Assembly: GCA_945787335.1 (NCBI GenBank)
Contig: CALZHR010000123.1
Coordinates: 1 to 47,469 of the forward strand
Direction of reading: 5' to 3'
Length of the DNA: 47,469 bases
From: an uncultured Desulfuromonadales bacterium
GTDB taxonomy: Bacteria; Desulfobacterota; Desulfuromonadia; Desulfuromonadales; Geopsychrobacteraceae
The position numbers and the translations under genes were made by a program. Position 1 is the stretch's first letter. The number at the start of each line of letters is the position of its first letter. Below, piece by piece: positions 10,812 through 19,714 of the stretch. The notes beneath the pieces were generated by a model, which saw nothing but the letters and a program-made list of their open reading frames with translations, searched no databases and had not been told where the DNA came from.

Positions 10812-13800
10812 ATCTCAGGGCGGCGGAACACCTCGTCGATGTTGACCAGCAGGGTCTGCAGCTCAGCACAAAGCTGATCGACCAGCGGTCCGACCTCGAC
10901 CTGCCCCTGCTTCAAGCTGGCCTCCAGTCGCACCGCGAGCGGGTAGAGATCCACCGCCGACACGTTTCCGGCGGTCCCCTTCAGCCGATGAACCAGGCCT
11001 GTCAGCTGCGCAAATTCACCGCTGGCGAACAACTGCTGAAGCTCTTCGGCCGCGGTCCGGTTCTCCTGGTAAAAAACGTAAAGCATCTTTGCGAACAGCT
11101 GCTGCTTGCCGGCGACCCGCCTGACACCGGCAGCAACGTCAATGCCGGGGATCTGCTCCGGCAGCGCCGGCAGCTCGTTCAAATCGGAGAAGGCGACAAC
11201 TTTCTGCAGAGGCGCCTGTTGCGTGCTGGCCGGCGTCAGGTCGAGCCAGTGTAACAGGGTCTTCAACAGCAGATCGGGATCGAGCGGCTTGGTAATATAG
11301 GCATTGAACCCCGCCGCCAGCCCTTTCTCCCGATCCCGGGGCATGGCGTGCGCGGTCATGGCGATAACCGGCACGCCGGCTTTCCCGGCAGGCAGCCGGC
11401 GGATCTGCCTGACGGCCCCCAACCCGTCGAGGATCGGCATCTCGATATCCATCAGCACTGCGGCAAAGTCCTCCTGTGCGACCCGTTCCACCGCCTGCTG
11501 ACCATTTTCGACCACCTGTATCTGCAGGTTCCAGAGTGACAGAATTTCACGCGCGACCTGCTGATTGATCAGGTTATCTTCGACCAGCAGCACCTTCGCC
11601 CCGGCGATCCTGGCCACGGCTGCCGGATAATCGGCCCGACTGGGGCGCTGATAGGTTGTCTTTTGCTGTTCGGCACCAAAGGTCGCCACAATCGTGTCGA
11701 GCAGCGCCGAGGCGCTGACCGGCTTGATCAGCACCCCGTCGAGTCTGGCACCCTCGGCATCGGGGCGCAGCTCCTCCTTGGCGAAGCTGGACGCCATCAG
11801 CACCACGGTCAGCGGAGCAAATCTCGGATTCGCCTTGATCTGCCGGGCGACCGCCAGGCCATCATCATCCGGCATGTCACGGTCGATCAGCAGCAGCTGG
11901 AAAGCATCGGTCTGCGCCTGTTCGAGAAGCGCGAAGGCGGCATCCCCCGAGCTCGCCTGGGTGACGCGGAAATTGAAGTTTTCCAGGTAATCGCAGAGGG
12001 TGGCGCGGGCACTCTGGTTGTCATCGACAACCAGGACCCTGAGCTGGTTCAGGCTGGACAACAACGGACAACGGCTGCCACTGGCAACCGAAAGATTTCG
12101 AGCGAAGCTGGCGGTAAAGCAAAACTCACTGCCGACCCCGGGAGTGCTCTGCAAGGAAATCTCTCCCCGCATCATTCCGATCAACCGCTGACAGATGGCC
12201 AGGCCCAGCCCCGAACCTCCGTAGAGCCGGGCGATCGAGCTGTCCCGCTGAGTAAACATCTGAAACAGCTGCGCCTGTTCTTCCGCTGAAATGCCGATCC
12301 CGGTGTCGCGGACGCAAAAACTCAGAGTCACGACGGTATCGGTTGATTTAAGCAGTTCGACTCGCACCACCACTTCTCCGTGATCGGTGAACTTGACCGC
12401 GTTGCTGGTCAGGTTGATCAGGATCTGGCCGAGCCGCAGTGGGTCGCCAAGCAGATGAACAGGCAGCTCGGGTGCCAGATAAAAAACCAGCTCAAGCGCT
12501 TTTTCCTGGGCCTTGAGGGAAATCATGTTGGCCAGGTTCTCCAGCACTTCGTTGAGATTAAAGGGAATGCTCTCCATCTCGAGCCGACCGGCCTCGATTT
12601 TAGAGAAATCGAGGATATCGTTAATGATCCCGAGCAGGGAACGGGATGCGGCATCGATTTTCCTCAGATAGTCATGCTGCTGAGCGCTCAGCGGGGTCTG
12701 CAGCGCCAGATGGGTCATCCCCATGATGGCATTCATCGGGGTGCGGATTTCATGGCTCATACTGGCAAGAAACTCGCTTTTCGCGCGGGTTGCCTGTTCC
12801 GCTGAGACCAGCTCGGTGATATCGGTCAGGGTGCCGAAAAACGCCACCAGCACCCCATCTTCATCGAACTCCGGGACCGTTTCAACGATCACCCAGAGGA
12901 GCAAGCCATCCTTGCGCAGCAGGCGGAATTGTCCTTTGGAGGGGGATTTCCGATCTATCGACTTCTGCCAGCGGGCCCGAATCTCTTCGAGATCCTCCGG
13001 GTGCAGGCAACTCGCCCAACCACCGCTCATCGACTCGGCAGCGGACAAACCGGTGATCTTCTGAAATTCCCGGTTGACGTAGCGGAACTCGCCCCTGGCG
13101 TTGGTGTAATAGATGCCCACCGGAGAATTTTCCACCAGGATCCGGTTCTGCCGTTCGAGGGATCGAATCTGCTCCTCGGCGGTTTTACGTGCGGTAATAT
13201 CTTCAATGATGGCGATGTAATATTTTCCCCCGCTCGGTGTTTCCGCCAGCGAAACCCTCAGATTTGCCCAGATCACCGAACCATCCTTGCGCAGATAGCG
13301 TTTGTCGGCCTGATACTGCTCGCGCCGGCCGTCGCTCAGCTCTTCGAGAGCCTCGAGTTCAGCCGGCAGATCGTCCAGATGGGTCAAGGCCTGAAAATTC
13401 GTTTTCAACAGTTCCGCTTCGCTGTAACCGAAAATGTCACACAGACGGGGGTTGATGCGCACCCAGCGCCCCTCGAGGTCGAGATGGGCGATCCCGATCG
13501 CAGCCTGCTCAAAGGTCAACTGGAACAACGCCTCAATGGCATCGAGCTGCTCAAGCTTGTTTCCCAGAGTGCGTGCGACCACAGAACTGTATTCCTGCAG
13601 GAAGGCATCCTCTTCTGGCACCTGGAGAGGTTGCGCTGGTTGCGGTTTTTCCCGCACCGTTTTCAAGGCCAGTTGCAGCTCATTCCAGAAATCTTCCGGC
13701 GCTTTGGGCTTGACAATAAATGCATCAGCACCCAGAGTTTCGGCGAGTTGCCGATCCTGCCCATCGGTGTAGACCGCAGAATAGAAGATAAACGGCAAGC

Positions 13801-14020
13801 CATGCAGTTCCGGGGTCAAGCGGATCTTGCGCAGCAGCTGGAACCCATCCCCCTCGGACATCTGCACATCGGAGATAATCAGATCGGGACCTTGCTGCAG
13901 TGCCAGTAACATGGCCTCTTTGCCGCTGTTGGCCGAGATCACCTCTGCCCCTTGAGATTCCAGGTAATATTGCAGTAACAGGCGATCTTTCAGCCGGTCT
14001 TCAACGATCAATGCTTTCAT
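10808..14020 (-). CDS. Hybrid sensor histidine kinase (REC-PAS-PAS-HisKA-HATPase-REC-REC-HPt)
   Basis: A 1070-residue cytoplasmic hybrid kinase with no transmembrane segment. Domains in order: receiver with phospho-Asp51 in ISDVQMSEGDG (1-120); two PAS/PAC modules (about 160-280 and 285-405); HisKA with His423 in MSHEIRTPMNAIMGM; HATPase_c with N box LTSNAVKF and G boxes DTGIGIS and GGSGLGLAI; a second receiver (LLIDRDMPDDDG); a third receiver (VLMDIEMPILDG); and a C-terminal HPt domain with LVHRLKGTAGN. The module set forms a complete internal phosphorelay. The N-terminal receiver suggests input from another kinase. The ATG at 14020 begins the receiver fold; the open frame upstream is not domain-like. 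No partner regulator is adjacent, so its output is unknown. Confidence 0.9.
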   Translation of the reverse strand: MKALIVEDRLKDRLLLQYYLESQGAEVISANSGKEAMLLALQQGPDLIISDVQMSEGDGFQLLRKIRLTPELHGLPFIFYSAVYTDGQDRQLAETLGADAFIVKPKAPEDFWNELQLALKTVREKPQPAQPLQVPEEDAFLQEYSSVVARTLGNKLEQLDAIEALFQLTFEQAAIGIAHLDLEGRWVRINPRLCDIFGYSEAELLKTNFQALTHLDDLPAELEALEELSDGRREQYQADKRYLRKDGSVIWANLRVSLAETPSGGKYYIAIIEDITARKTAEEQIRSLERQNRILVENSPVGIYYTNARGEFRYVNREFQKITGLSAAESMSGGWASCLHPEDLEEIRARWQKSIDRKSPSKGQFRLLRKDGLLLWVIVETVPEFDEDGVLVAFFGTLTDITELVSAEQATRAKSEFLASMSHEIRTPMNAIMGMTHLALQTPLSAQQHDYLRKIDAASRSLLGIINDILDFSKIEAGRLEMESIPFNLNEVLENLANMISLKAQEKALELVFYLAPELPVHLLGDPLRLGQILINLTSNAVKFTDHGEVVVRVELLKSTDTVVTLSFCVRDTGIGISAEEQAQLFQMFTQRDSSIARLYGGSGLGLAICQRLIGMMRGEISLQSTPGVGSEFCFTASFARNLSVASGSRCPLLSSLNQLRVLVVDDNQSARATLCDYLENFNFRVTQASSGDAAFALLEQAQTDAFQLLLIDRDMPDDDGLAVARQIKANPRFAPLTVVLMASSFAKEELRPDAEGARLDGVLIKPVSASALLDTIVATFGAEQQKTTYQRPSRADYPAAVARIAGAKVLLVEDNLINQQVAREILSLWNLQIQVVENGQQAVERVAQEDFAAVLMDIEMPILDGLGAVRQIRRLPAGKAGVPVIAMTAHAMPRDREKGLAAGFNAYITKPLDPDLLLKTLLHWLDLTPASTQQAPLQKVVAFSDLNELPALPEQIPGIDVAAGVRRVAGKQQLFAKMLYVFYQENRTAAEELQQLFASGEFAQLTGLVHRLKGTAGNVSAVDLYPLAVRLEASLKQGQVEVGPLVDQLCAELQTLLVNIDEVFRRPEI

Positions 14021-14300
14021 TCTGCTCACAATCGGTCGTTTGAGATGCTGGACAGCTGAGCTGGGGAGGGGCAAACGCCAAGCGGAAGGCCTCTGCAAAA
14101 GACGGGTCAGCAGCGACAACTTTGAACAAGCCCGAAACCGCAAAAGCCCACCAAACACCGCAGATCAACTTATTACGCTGGCTGCGACATAAACTCGGTG
14201 CGCCTCCCCCCTTGGCGAATCAAGTGTCGTATAAAAGACTAATCAATAACGCTCAGAATGCAAGACGAAGGCAGCCGCCTGCGGGGCGCAGGATATGATA
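14021..14300. other. Intergenic stretch without a gene
   Basis: About 280 bases upstream of the hybrid kinase. It must hold the kinase promoter, but I see no convincing -35/-10 pair. A small perfect hairpin (CCTGCG-GGG-CGCAGG, 14278-14292) sits next to the permease terminator. No ORF here looks coding. Confidence 0.4.
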
Positions 14301-14330
14301 AAGGCGCTGTAATTGGAATTACAGCGCCTT
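14301..14330 (-). terminator. Terminator of the ArsP-type permease gene
   Basis: Perfect 14-bp inverted repeat (arm AAGGCGCTGTAATT, 2-base loop) 25 bases beyond the permease stop. On the minus strand it runs into a short T-rich tail (TTTATCAT). The tail is weak, so termination may be partial. Confidence 0.6.
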
Positions 14331-14355
14331 CAGATGTTTTGGAAGACTGGCAGGT

Positions 14356-15345
14356 TTAGAATGAAAAGGGTAACCAGCGATAGGTCAGGGCCAGGACCAG
14401 GGTCCCGCTGACACAGATCGTCAGGTAGAGGGCCAGCACCCGCTTACGGAACATGGCGATGAATAACGCCATCACCGGCAGCGCCGTCACCGGGCCGCCG
14501 ACCAGCAGAGCGATGCCGGCCCCTTTGGAAAGGACGATGCCTTCGCCGAATTCCGGCGAGACGAAGCCGTAAAGCATCGCCGCAGCTGTCACCTGGGGCA
14601 TATGCAACGGGATGGTGGCGAAGGTCAGGGCGAAAATCGGCAGGATTCCGGTCCCTTCGAGCAGCATCGAAATCCATTCGTTGGGGATGAACTGCAGCGC
14701 GATCACTTCGACGGTGATCCCGATCAGGGCGAACTTGCCGATCTTCAGCGTGCCCTCCCAGAACTTGGCGAGAAACACCAATATAGGGTTGTGGGTGCAG
14801 CGATCGACCCGGTGCGACAACTGCTTGCCGCAGTCGCAGCGCAATTCTTCGACCGGGTAGTCGGGGTCGTGGAAGTTGCCCTGCGGCAGCTGCTTACGGA
14901 AGATAACATCCTCACTGAAACCATAAGGCCGCAGCAAGTGGGTCAGATAGCCGGCAAACAGGCCGAGGAAAATCGCACTGAACAGCACCGCATTGGCCCA
15001 GGTGGCACCCAATTCCCAGTTCAGCAGGGTGTAGCCGGCCGGACTCATCAGCGGCGATGTGACCAGCAGCGCCATCGCCGGGGCCAGCGGCAGGCCGGCC
15101 AGCAGCAGCGAAATCACCAGCGGCAGAGTGGCACAGGCGCATAAGGGGCTGATAGCTCCAAGCAGGGTCGCCAGAATGATTGCCAGTCCGCCGAACCGGG
15201 TCAGCGCGTGGCGGATCTTGACATGCCATTTCAGGGTTCTGATCGTGGCTTCAAGCAGCACGCCGACCAGAATGAATGGAAAAATATAGAGGAACTCGTC
15301 CCAGATCCCCAGCAGCAGCCCTTTCACCAATTCGATAAATTCCAT
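14356..15345 (-). CDS. Permease, DUF318/ArsP family (COG0701)
   Basis: Integral membrane permease of 329 residues with about eight hydrophobic segments. The family includes ArsP, an efflux permease for trivalent organoarsenicals, but many members have unknown substrates. The conserved N-terminal block FIFPFILVGVLLEA and the motif SPLCACATLPLV (with a Cys-x-Cys) are visible. A central cytoplasmic loop (about residues 165-190) is cysteine/histidine rich (RCDCGKQLSHRVDRCTH). The second half repeats the pattern with PLHMPQVTAAAMLYG. The ATG at 15345 has GGAGCGG upstream; 20 further codons are open but lack a ribosome binding site. No ars genes lie nearby, so the substrate is not inferred. Confidence 0.85.
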   Translation of the reverse strand: MEFIELVKGLLLGIWDEFLYIFPFILVGVLLEATIRTLKWHVKIRHALTRFGGLAIILATLLGAISPLCACATLPLVISLLLAGLPLAPAMALLVTSPLMSPAGYTLLNWELGATWANAVLFSAIFLGLFAGYLTHLLRPYGFSEDVIFRKQLPQGNFHDPDYPVEELRCDCGKQLSHRVDRCTHNPILVFLAKFWEGTLKIGKFALIGITVEVIALQFIPNEWISMLLEGTGILPIFALTFATIPLHMPQVTAAAMLYGFVSPEFGEGIVLSKGAGIALLVGGPVTALPVMALFIAMFRKRVLALYLTICVSGTLVLALTYRWLPFSF

Positions 15346-15602
15346 TCCGCTCCAATCCCGTTCTTCGTTTCGACCGCAGCTTAACCGCAGTAAACTATCT
15401 GTCAATTCGCCAGCAGCAGCTGACAGGTTTCCGCCCGACCAAGGTCATTTTCTCGTTGCTGGCTGACATTTATATCCGACTCGCTGCAAATAGCCGATAA
15501 AGATCAGCAAAAGCCGTGCCTTAATTTTCGCCTGAAAATGCCGGACAAGGCTCGAAAAAGTACCGTAAAGGTCAATTATCTCCAAGACTTTTCTGATTTC
15601 GA

Positions 15603-15611
15603 TGCTATACT
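15603..15611 (+). promoter_or_regulatory. Possible extended -10 promoter of the methyltransferase gene
   Basis: TGC followed by TATACT (15606-15611) forms an extended -10 element; no good -35 lies 16-18 bases upstream. The predicted start is near 15618, about 21 bases before the ATG at 15639. Confidence 0.4.
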
Positions 15612-15638
15612 GCAGACAAATTCGTGGGAGAAGCCTGG

Positions 15639-16433
15639 ATGGACAAGAAATTCAAAAACCGGGTCCGTGAACAATTCGGTAAAACCGCCATGGCCTATGT
15701 CCAGTCTGCCCATTTTTCCGGTGGCAAAGACCTGGAAGAAGCGGTGCGACTGCTGCAACCGACCCAAGAAGACAACCTGCTAGATGTCGCCTGCGGTGGT
15801 GGGCACACGGCGTTGTTTTTTGCCCCGCTGGTCCGCCAGGTGGTCGCCTCCGACCTGACCATGCAGATGCTGAAAAAGGCCCAGGAACATATCGCTGAAG
15901 AGGGCGGGGTCGACAATGTCATCTTCCGCGAAGCCGATGCCGAAGACCTGCCCTTCCCGGCGGGATCATTCACCCTTCTGACCTGCCGCATCGCCCCGCA
16001 TCATTTTCCCGACGTGCCCCGCGCGCTGCAGGAATTTCATCGTGTTCTGCGCCGTGGTGGCCGGATGGCGATCATCGACACCCTGCTTCCGGAAGATCCG
16101 GAGATTGCCGATTTCTATCAAACGATGGAAAAGAAGCGCGACCCAACCCACATCCGCGCCTTCAGCGAGCAGGAATGGACGCAGATGATCCTCGACGCCG
16201 AACTGATTCTGCATGAAACCCTGGTCATTCCGAAAGTTCATGACTTTCAGGAATGGGCCAAGCGCGCCGGAATGAATCGTAAGCAGGTCCAGGAGCTGAA
16301 TAAGTTTTTCATGGATGCACCGCAAAAGATTCATGATTACTTCAAAATCGAGTCCTTTGCCGGCGAAGTGGAGAGCTATACCGACCAGAAACTGCTGATT
16401 TACGCGAGCCGCAAAGAAAAAGAAAAAAAATAG
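15639..16433 (+). CDS. Class I SAM-dependent methyltransferase, UbiE-like
   Basis: A 264-residue methyltransferase with motif I LLDVACGGGHTALFFAPL, an acidic residue ending strand 2 (VVASDLTMQML) and the post-I segment ADAEDLPFPAGSF typical of the UbiE/MenG and Methyltransf_11 group. The substrate is not identifiable; the C-terminal part (EWAKRAGMNRKQVQELNKFF) also occurs in small-molecule methyltransferases. The ATG at 15639 has GGGAGAAG upstream; a GTG five codons earlier lies inside that site. The gene stands alone, with a promoter-like element before it and a terminator after it. Confidence 0.85.
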   Translation: MDKKFKNRVREQFGKTAMAYVQSAHFSGGKDLEEAVRLLQPTQEDNLLDVACGGGHTALFFAPLVRQVVASDLTMQMLKKAQEHIAEEGGVDNVIFREADAEDLPFPAGSFTLLTCRIAPHHFPDVPRALQEFHRVLRRGGRMAIIDTLLPEDPEIADFYQTMEKKRDPTHIRAFSEQEWTQMILDAELILHETLVIPKVHDFQEWAKRAGMNRKQVQELNKFFMDAPQKIHDYFKIESFAGEVESYTDQKLLIYASRKEKEKK

Positions 16434-16455
16434 TTCTTGTTCATTTCAGCAACGC

Positions 16456-16490
16456 GCAAAGGAGCCTCGTCATCGGCTCCTTTGCCCTTT
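16456..16490 (+). terminator. Terminator-like hairpin after the methyltransferase
   Basis: Perfect 11-bp stem (GCAAAGGAGCC / GGCTCCTTTGC) with an 8-base loop, followed by CCTTT. It lies in the 69-base gap before the next gene on the same strand. Confidence 0.6.
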
Positions 16491-16502
16491 GCGTCCACGG
16501 TC

Positions 16503-17261
16503 ATGTGCCTGATCCTATTCGCCTATAAAGTCCACCCCCATTACCCGCTGATCCTCGCCGCCAATCGCGACGAGTATTACGCTCGAGCAACGACGGCCGC
16601 CCACTGGTGGCCGGAGAGTCCACAACTTCTCGCTGGCAGGGACAATGAGGCCGGCGGCACCTGGCTGGGGGTTACCCGCAGCGGCAAGTTCGCCGCAGTG
16701 ACCAACGTCCGCGAAGCAAAATCCAAGCACGCTGACCATAGATCACGCGGAATGCTGCCCCTTGATTACCTGCAATCGGAAACCGAAGCGCAGCAATACA
16801 GTGGCCAGCTGGAGAAAACAGCTGCAACCTATCCGGGCTACAACCTGCTTTTCGGTGACCTGAACCAGCTCTATTTCTTTTCCAACCGCTTGCCGCAAGT
16901 CACGTCCCTCTCCCCAGGCATTTACGGCCTGAGTAACGCCACCCTGAATACCCCCTGGCCAAAAGTCGAACGCGGCAAAAATGATCTGGCCAAGCGACTG
17001 CAACAGCCGCAGTTGGGCGCTGAGCAATTTTTGGGACTTCTCGCCGACCCCAGCCTTGCAGCAGATCATGAGCTGCCTGCAACCGGAGTCACCATCGAAT
17101 GGGAGCGGCGCCTCTCCGCAATTCGTATCAGCGGCCCCGGCTACGGCACCCGCAGCTCTACCGTAGTGCTCGTCGATCAGCACGAGCGCGTGCAGTTCAC
17201 CGAAAAAATCCTCGCCCCCGTCGAGCAGCCAGCGGTCAGCTTCCAGTTCGACCTGACATAA
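16503..17261 (+). CDS. TANGO2/NRDE-domain protein
   Basis: A 252-residue protein of the NRDE/TANGO2 (formerly DUF833) family. Members begin Met-Cys, giving an N-terminal cysteine after Met removal, as here (MCLILFAY). The name-giving motif is present in AANRDEYYARAT (residues about 20-31). Eukaryotic TANGO2 has been linked to haem and lipid handling; the bacterial role is unknown. The ATG at 16503 was chosen because it places Cys at position 2; no clear ribosome binding site is visible, and a terminator-like hairpin lies about 18 bases upstream. Convergent with the OmpA-like gene, with a shared terminator. Confidence 0.85.
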   Translation: MCLILFAYKVHPHYPLILAANRDEYYARATTAAHWWPESPQLLAGRDNEAGGTWLGVTRSGKFAAVTNVREAKSKHADHRSRGMLPLDYLQSETEAQQYSGQLEKTAATYPGYNLLFGDLNQLYFFSNRLPQVTSLSPGIYGLSNATLNTPWPKVERGKNDLAKRLQQPQLGAEQFLGLLADPSLAADHELPATGVTIEWERRLSAIRISGPGYGTRSSTVVLVDQHERVQFTEKILAPVEQPAVSFQFDLT

Positions 17262-17296
17262 AAAAGCGGAGACCAAAACTGGTCTCCGCCTCTCTT
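17261..17296. terminator. Bidirectional terminator between the NRDE and OmpA-like genes
   Basis: Perfect 10-bp stem (GCGGAGACCA / TGGTCTCCGC, 17266-17289) with loop AAAC. It has an A-run on the left (U-tail on the minus strand) and a pyrimidine-rich tail on the right, so it can serve both convergent genes. Confidence 0.8.
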
Positions 17297-17315
17297 GTTC
17301 GATATATCGACTGCT

Positions 17316-18002
17316 TTAGCCGAGGCTCTGATCCGGCACCACAAATACCTCGACCCGACGGTTCTGCGCCCGACCGGCGTTCGTGTCATTGGTTGCGATC
17401 GGCTCTAACTCACCACGCCCCTCGGTTCCGAGGCGGGGCGCCGCAACGCCACGAGAAACCAGGTAGTCGGCCACGGCAATCGCGCGGCGATGGGAGAGAT
17501 CCTGGTTATATTGTTCCGAACCGACACTATCGGTGTGGCCGACAATGACGATCTGGGTGCGTGGATAACGACTCATAACATCCGCCATCTTGTTCAGCGG
17601 TGAATAAAATGTCGACTTGATCCGATCCGAGTTAAAATCGAAGGAAACCTCACTGTTCATGGTCAGCTTGAGGATCTCGTTCTGCTGCCGCTCGATCTCG
17701 ATCTGATGCTGCGCCCGTTCGCCGGCCAGTTGTTGCTCGAACTCGGTCTGCTGCTTGTCCATATAGGCCCCGGCACCAGCCCCAAGGGCTCCACCGGCGG
17801 CCCCACCGATCAATGCCCCGCGCAGCGCGCCGCCGGAATGGTCGTTCTGATAACCGATGATTGCGCCCGCTGCAGCCCCTACCAGCGCGCCGATTCCGGC
17901 GCCCTTCTTGGTATTATCATGCGTGGTGTTGGTGGCACAACCGAACAAGCTGGCAACAAAAGCGAGTAACAGCACAAGTGTCGTAGTCCGTCCCTTGATC
18001 AT
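17316..18002 (-). CDS. OmpA-family lipoprotein with glycine-zipper segment
   Basis: A 228-residue outer-membrane-associated lipoprotein. The signal peptide ends in a lipobox-like LFGC (Cys about residue 22). A glycine-zipper region (GIGALVGAAAGAIIG, then GALIGGAAGGALGAGAGAY, about 35-85) is followed by a short coiled coil and a C-terminal OmpA peptidoglycan-binding domain (about 115-225). Its conserved block is VGHTDSVGSEQYNQDLSHRR, with RRVEV near the end. Architecture matches YiaD/Pal-like proteins anchoring the outer membrane to peptidoglycan. Of two adjacent ATGs, the one at 18002 has AAGGAG at proper spacing; the one at 18008 abuts it. Confidence 0.88.
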   Translation of the reverse strand: MIKGRTTTLVLLLAFVASLFGCATNTTHDNTKKGAGIGALVGAAAGAIIGYQNDHSGGALRGALIGGAAGGALGAGAGAYMDKQQTEFEQQLAGERAQHQIEIERQQNEILKLTMNSEVSFDFNSDRIKSTFYSPLNKMADVMSRYPRTQIVIVGHTDSVGSEQYNQDLSHRRAIAVADYLVSRGVAAPRLGTEGRGELEPIATNDTNAGRAQNRRVEVFVVPDQSLG

Positions 18003-18089
18003 TTGCATCTCCTTGAAATTCTATTGAGTGGTTATTCGTAACTCTTGGTGATTATAACCGTTCCCGAACGGAAGCAAAAGCACAACGAT

Positions 18090-18122
18090 AAAAAAAGGGA
18101 GGCCCCCTTCGGGACCTCCCTT
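18090..18122 (-). terminator. Terminator of gltA
   Basis: Inverted repeat AAGGGAGG / CCTCCCTT (18096-18122) with further pairing inside the loop, followed on the minus strand by a run of T (18090-18097). It lies 22 bases beyond the gltA stop. Confidence 0.8.
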
Positions 18123-18144
18123 GATGCTGCAATGAGCGCGTTGC

Positions 18145-19458
18145 TCAGCTGATACCGGCAGCGTCTTCGAGCATTGCCGTGGTGACCGACTTCGGACGCT
18201 CGATGCCGTAACCGAGAGCGCGGTCCCAGGTGATGTTGGCGAGGCAGCCGAGGGCACGACCGATCCCGAACAGGACGGTGTAGAACTCGTACTGGGTGAC
18301 GCCGTAGTACCACTGGATGACGCCGGACTGAGCGTCGACGTTCGGCCAGGGGTTCTTGGCCTTGCCATGCTCGGTCAGAACGCCAGGAGCAACTTCGAAG
18401 ATCATCCGGACCAGCTGGAACAGCGGGTAATCTTTGAGACCTTCGGTCTTGAGGCAGAACTCGCGCTGCGAGGTGTAACGCGGGTCGGTCTTACGCAGCA
18501 CGGCGTGGCCGTAACCCGGGATAACCTGGCCGCTGTTCAGAGTTGCCCAGAGAGCTTCCTTCAGCTTCTCTTCGGTCGGAACTTCGCCACCAAGCTGGTT
18601 CATGAAGTTCTGGGTCCAGCGGAGAACTTCCTCGTTTGCCAGACCGTGCAGCGGACCGGCGAGGCCGCCGATACCCGCGCTGTATGCGTAGTAGGCATCG
18701 GACAGAGCCGAAGCGACCAGGTGAGTGGTGTGCGCCGAAACGTTACCGGACTCATGGTCGGAGTGCAGAATGAAGTACATCCGGGCAACATCCTTGTAAT
18801 CTTCGCTCTGACCCATCATGTGAGCGAAGTTACCGCCCATGTCGAGCTCAGGATCTGCTTCGATGTGGGTGTCGCCTTTGTACTTCATGCGGTAGATGTA
18901 AGCACCGATCGGGCCGAGTTTGGCCATCAGGTTGGTGCAGTCTTCGTACATATCTTCCCAGCAGGTCATCTTGTTGAACTTGCCGGCAGCATAGTTGGTT
19001 GAGAAGATCGAATCACGCTGCATAGCGGTAATAGCGCAAGAGAACATAGCCATCGGATGGGAGTCGCGCGGCAGAGCGCGCAGCACGTCAATGACATACC
19101 CAGGAACAGCGGCGCGCTGCTTCCAGTCCTCGACCACTTCCAGGGTCTGCTCCATGGTCGGAATATCGCCGGTCAGCAGCAGATACCAGAAACCTTCGAC
19201 ATAAGGATAATCACTGCCCGGAACCTTCGGCAGAGCAGCGAAAGTTTCAGGAATGGTCATGCCGCGGAAACGGATACCTTCCATCGGATCAAGGTAGGAG
19301 ATATCGGTCACTAGGCACTTGATGCCACGGGCGCCGCCGATCGCCTGAGCGATGGAGACGTCACCCAACTTGACATCGCCGCACTCTTTGACCAGACGGG
19401 TGGTCCGGGGACGATGTTCCTCAATCTTCTTGCGCAGGGTTTCTTTCAGTGTAGACAT
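18145..19458 (-). CDS. gltA: Citrate synthase, eukaryote-like type
   Basis: Condenses acetyl-CoA and oxaloacetate to citrate, the entry to the TCA cycle. The 437-residue protein is of the mitochondrial type: the catalytic residues sit in GPLHGLANEEVL (His), GYGHAVLRKTDPRY (His) and NVDAQSGVIQWYYG (Asp), equivalent to His274, His320 and Asp375 of the pig enzyme. Geobacteraceae are known for such eukaryote-like citrate synthases, used for acetate oxidation. The ATG has AAGGAGAGAG upstream. The gene has its own terminator and a good promoter far upstream, leaving a leader of about 214 nt. It is convergent with the OmpA-like gene's side only through tandem order, not overlap. Confidence 0.96.
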   Translation of the reverse strand: MSTLKETLRKKIEEHRPRTTRLVKECGDVKLGDVSIAQAIGGARGIKCLVTDISYLDPMEGIRFRGMTIPETFAALPKVPGSDYPYVEGFWYLLLTGDIPTMEQTLEVVEDWKQRAAVPGYVIDVLRALPRDSHPMAMFSCAITAMQRDSIFSTNYAAGKFNKMTCWEDMYEDCTNLMAKLGPIGAYIYRMKYKGDTHIEADPELDMGGNFAHMMGQSEDYKDVARMYFILHSDHESGNVSAHTTHLVASALSDAYYAYSAGIGGLAGPLHGLANEEVLRWTQNFMNQLGGEVPTEEKLKEALWATLNSGQVIPGYGHAVLRKTDPRYTSQREFCLKTEGLKDYPLFQLVRMIFEVAPGVLTEHGKAKNPWPNVDAQSGVIQWYYGVTQYEFYTVLFGIGRALGCLANITWDRALGYGIERPKSVTTAMLEDAAGIS

Positions 19459-19494
19459 ACTCTCTCTCCTTTGTGGTGTGAAAAAAGAATTCGG

Positions 19495-19509
19495 TGACCC
19501 AATGGGTCA
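19495..19509. promoter_or_regulatory. Dyad TGACCC-N3-GGGTCA in the gltA leader
   Basis: Perfect 6-bp inverted repeat, arms 19495-19500 and 19504-19509, about 37 bases upstream of the gltA ATG. It could be an operator or an mRNA hairpin. No regulator can be named from the sequence. Confidence 0.35.
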
Positions 19510-19678
19510 AAACAAGGATGTACCCGCAAAGCGGCAAACGACATTTCATTGAACTGCGTGAAACTGCCCGCCCGAACGGTTTCTTTGTGCAGCATACAAG
19601 AGGAACCTCAGCAATCGGAAGGAGCAGCAGATAAATGAGAGCGCCGCAAACCTTCTTTAGTCTAAAATTCCAAATATT

Positions 19679-19707
19679 GTTCTAACAACTCACCTCAAGC
19701 TTGTCAA
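19679..19707 (-). promoter_or_regulatory. Predicted promoter of gltA
   Basis: On the minus strand, a perfect -35 TTGACA (19702-19707), a 17-bp spacer and -10 TAGAAC (19679-19684, 4 of 6 consensus bases). The predicted start is near 19672. An 8-bp palindrome lies just upstream of the -35. Confidence 0.55.
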
Positions 19708-19714
19708 GCTGATT

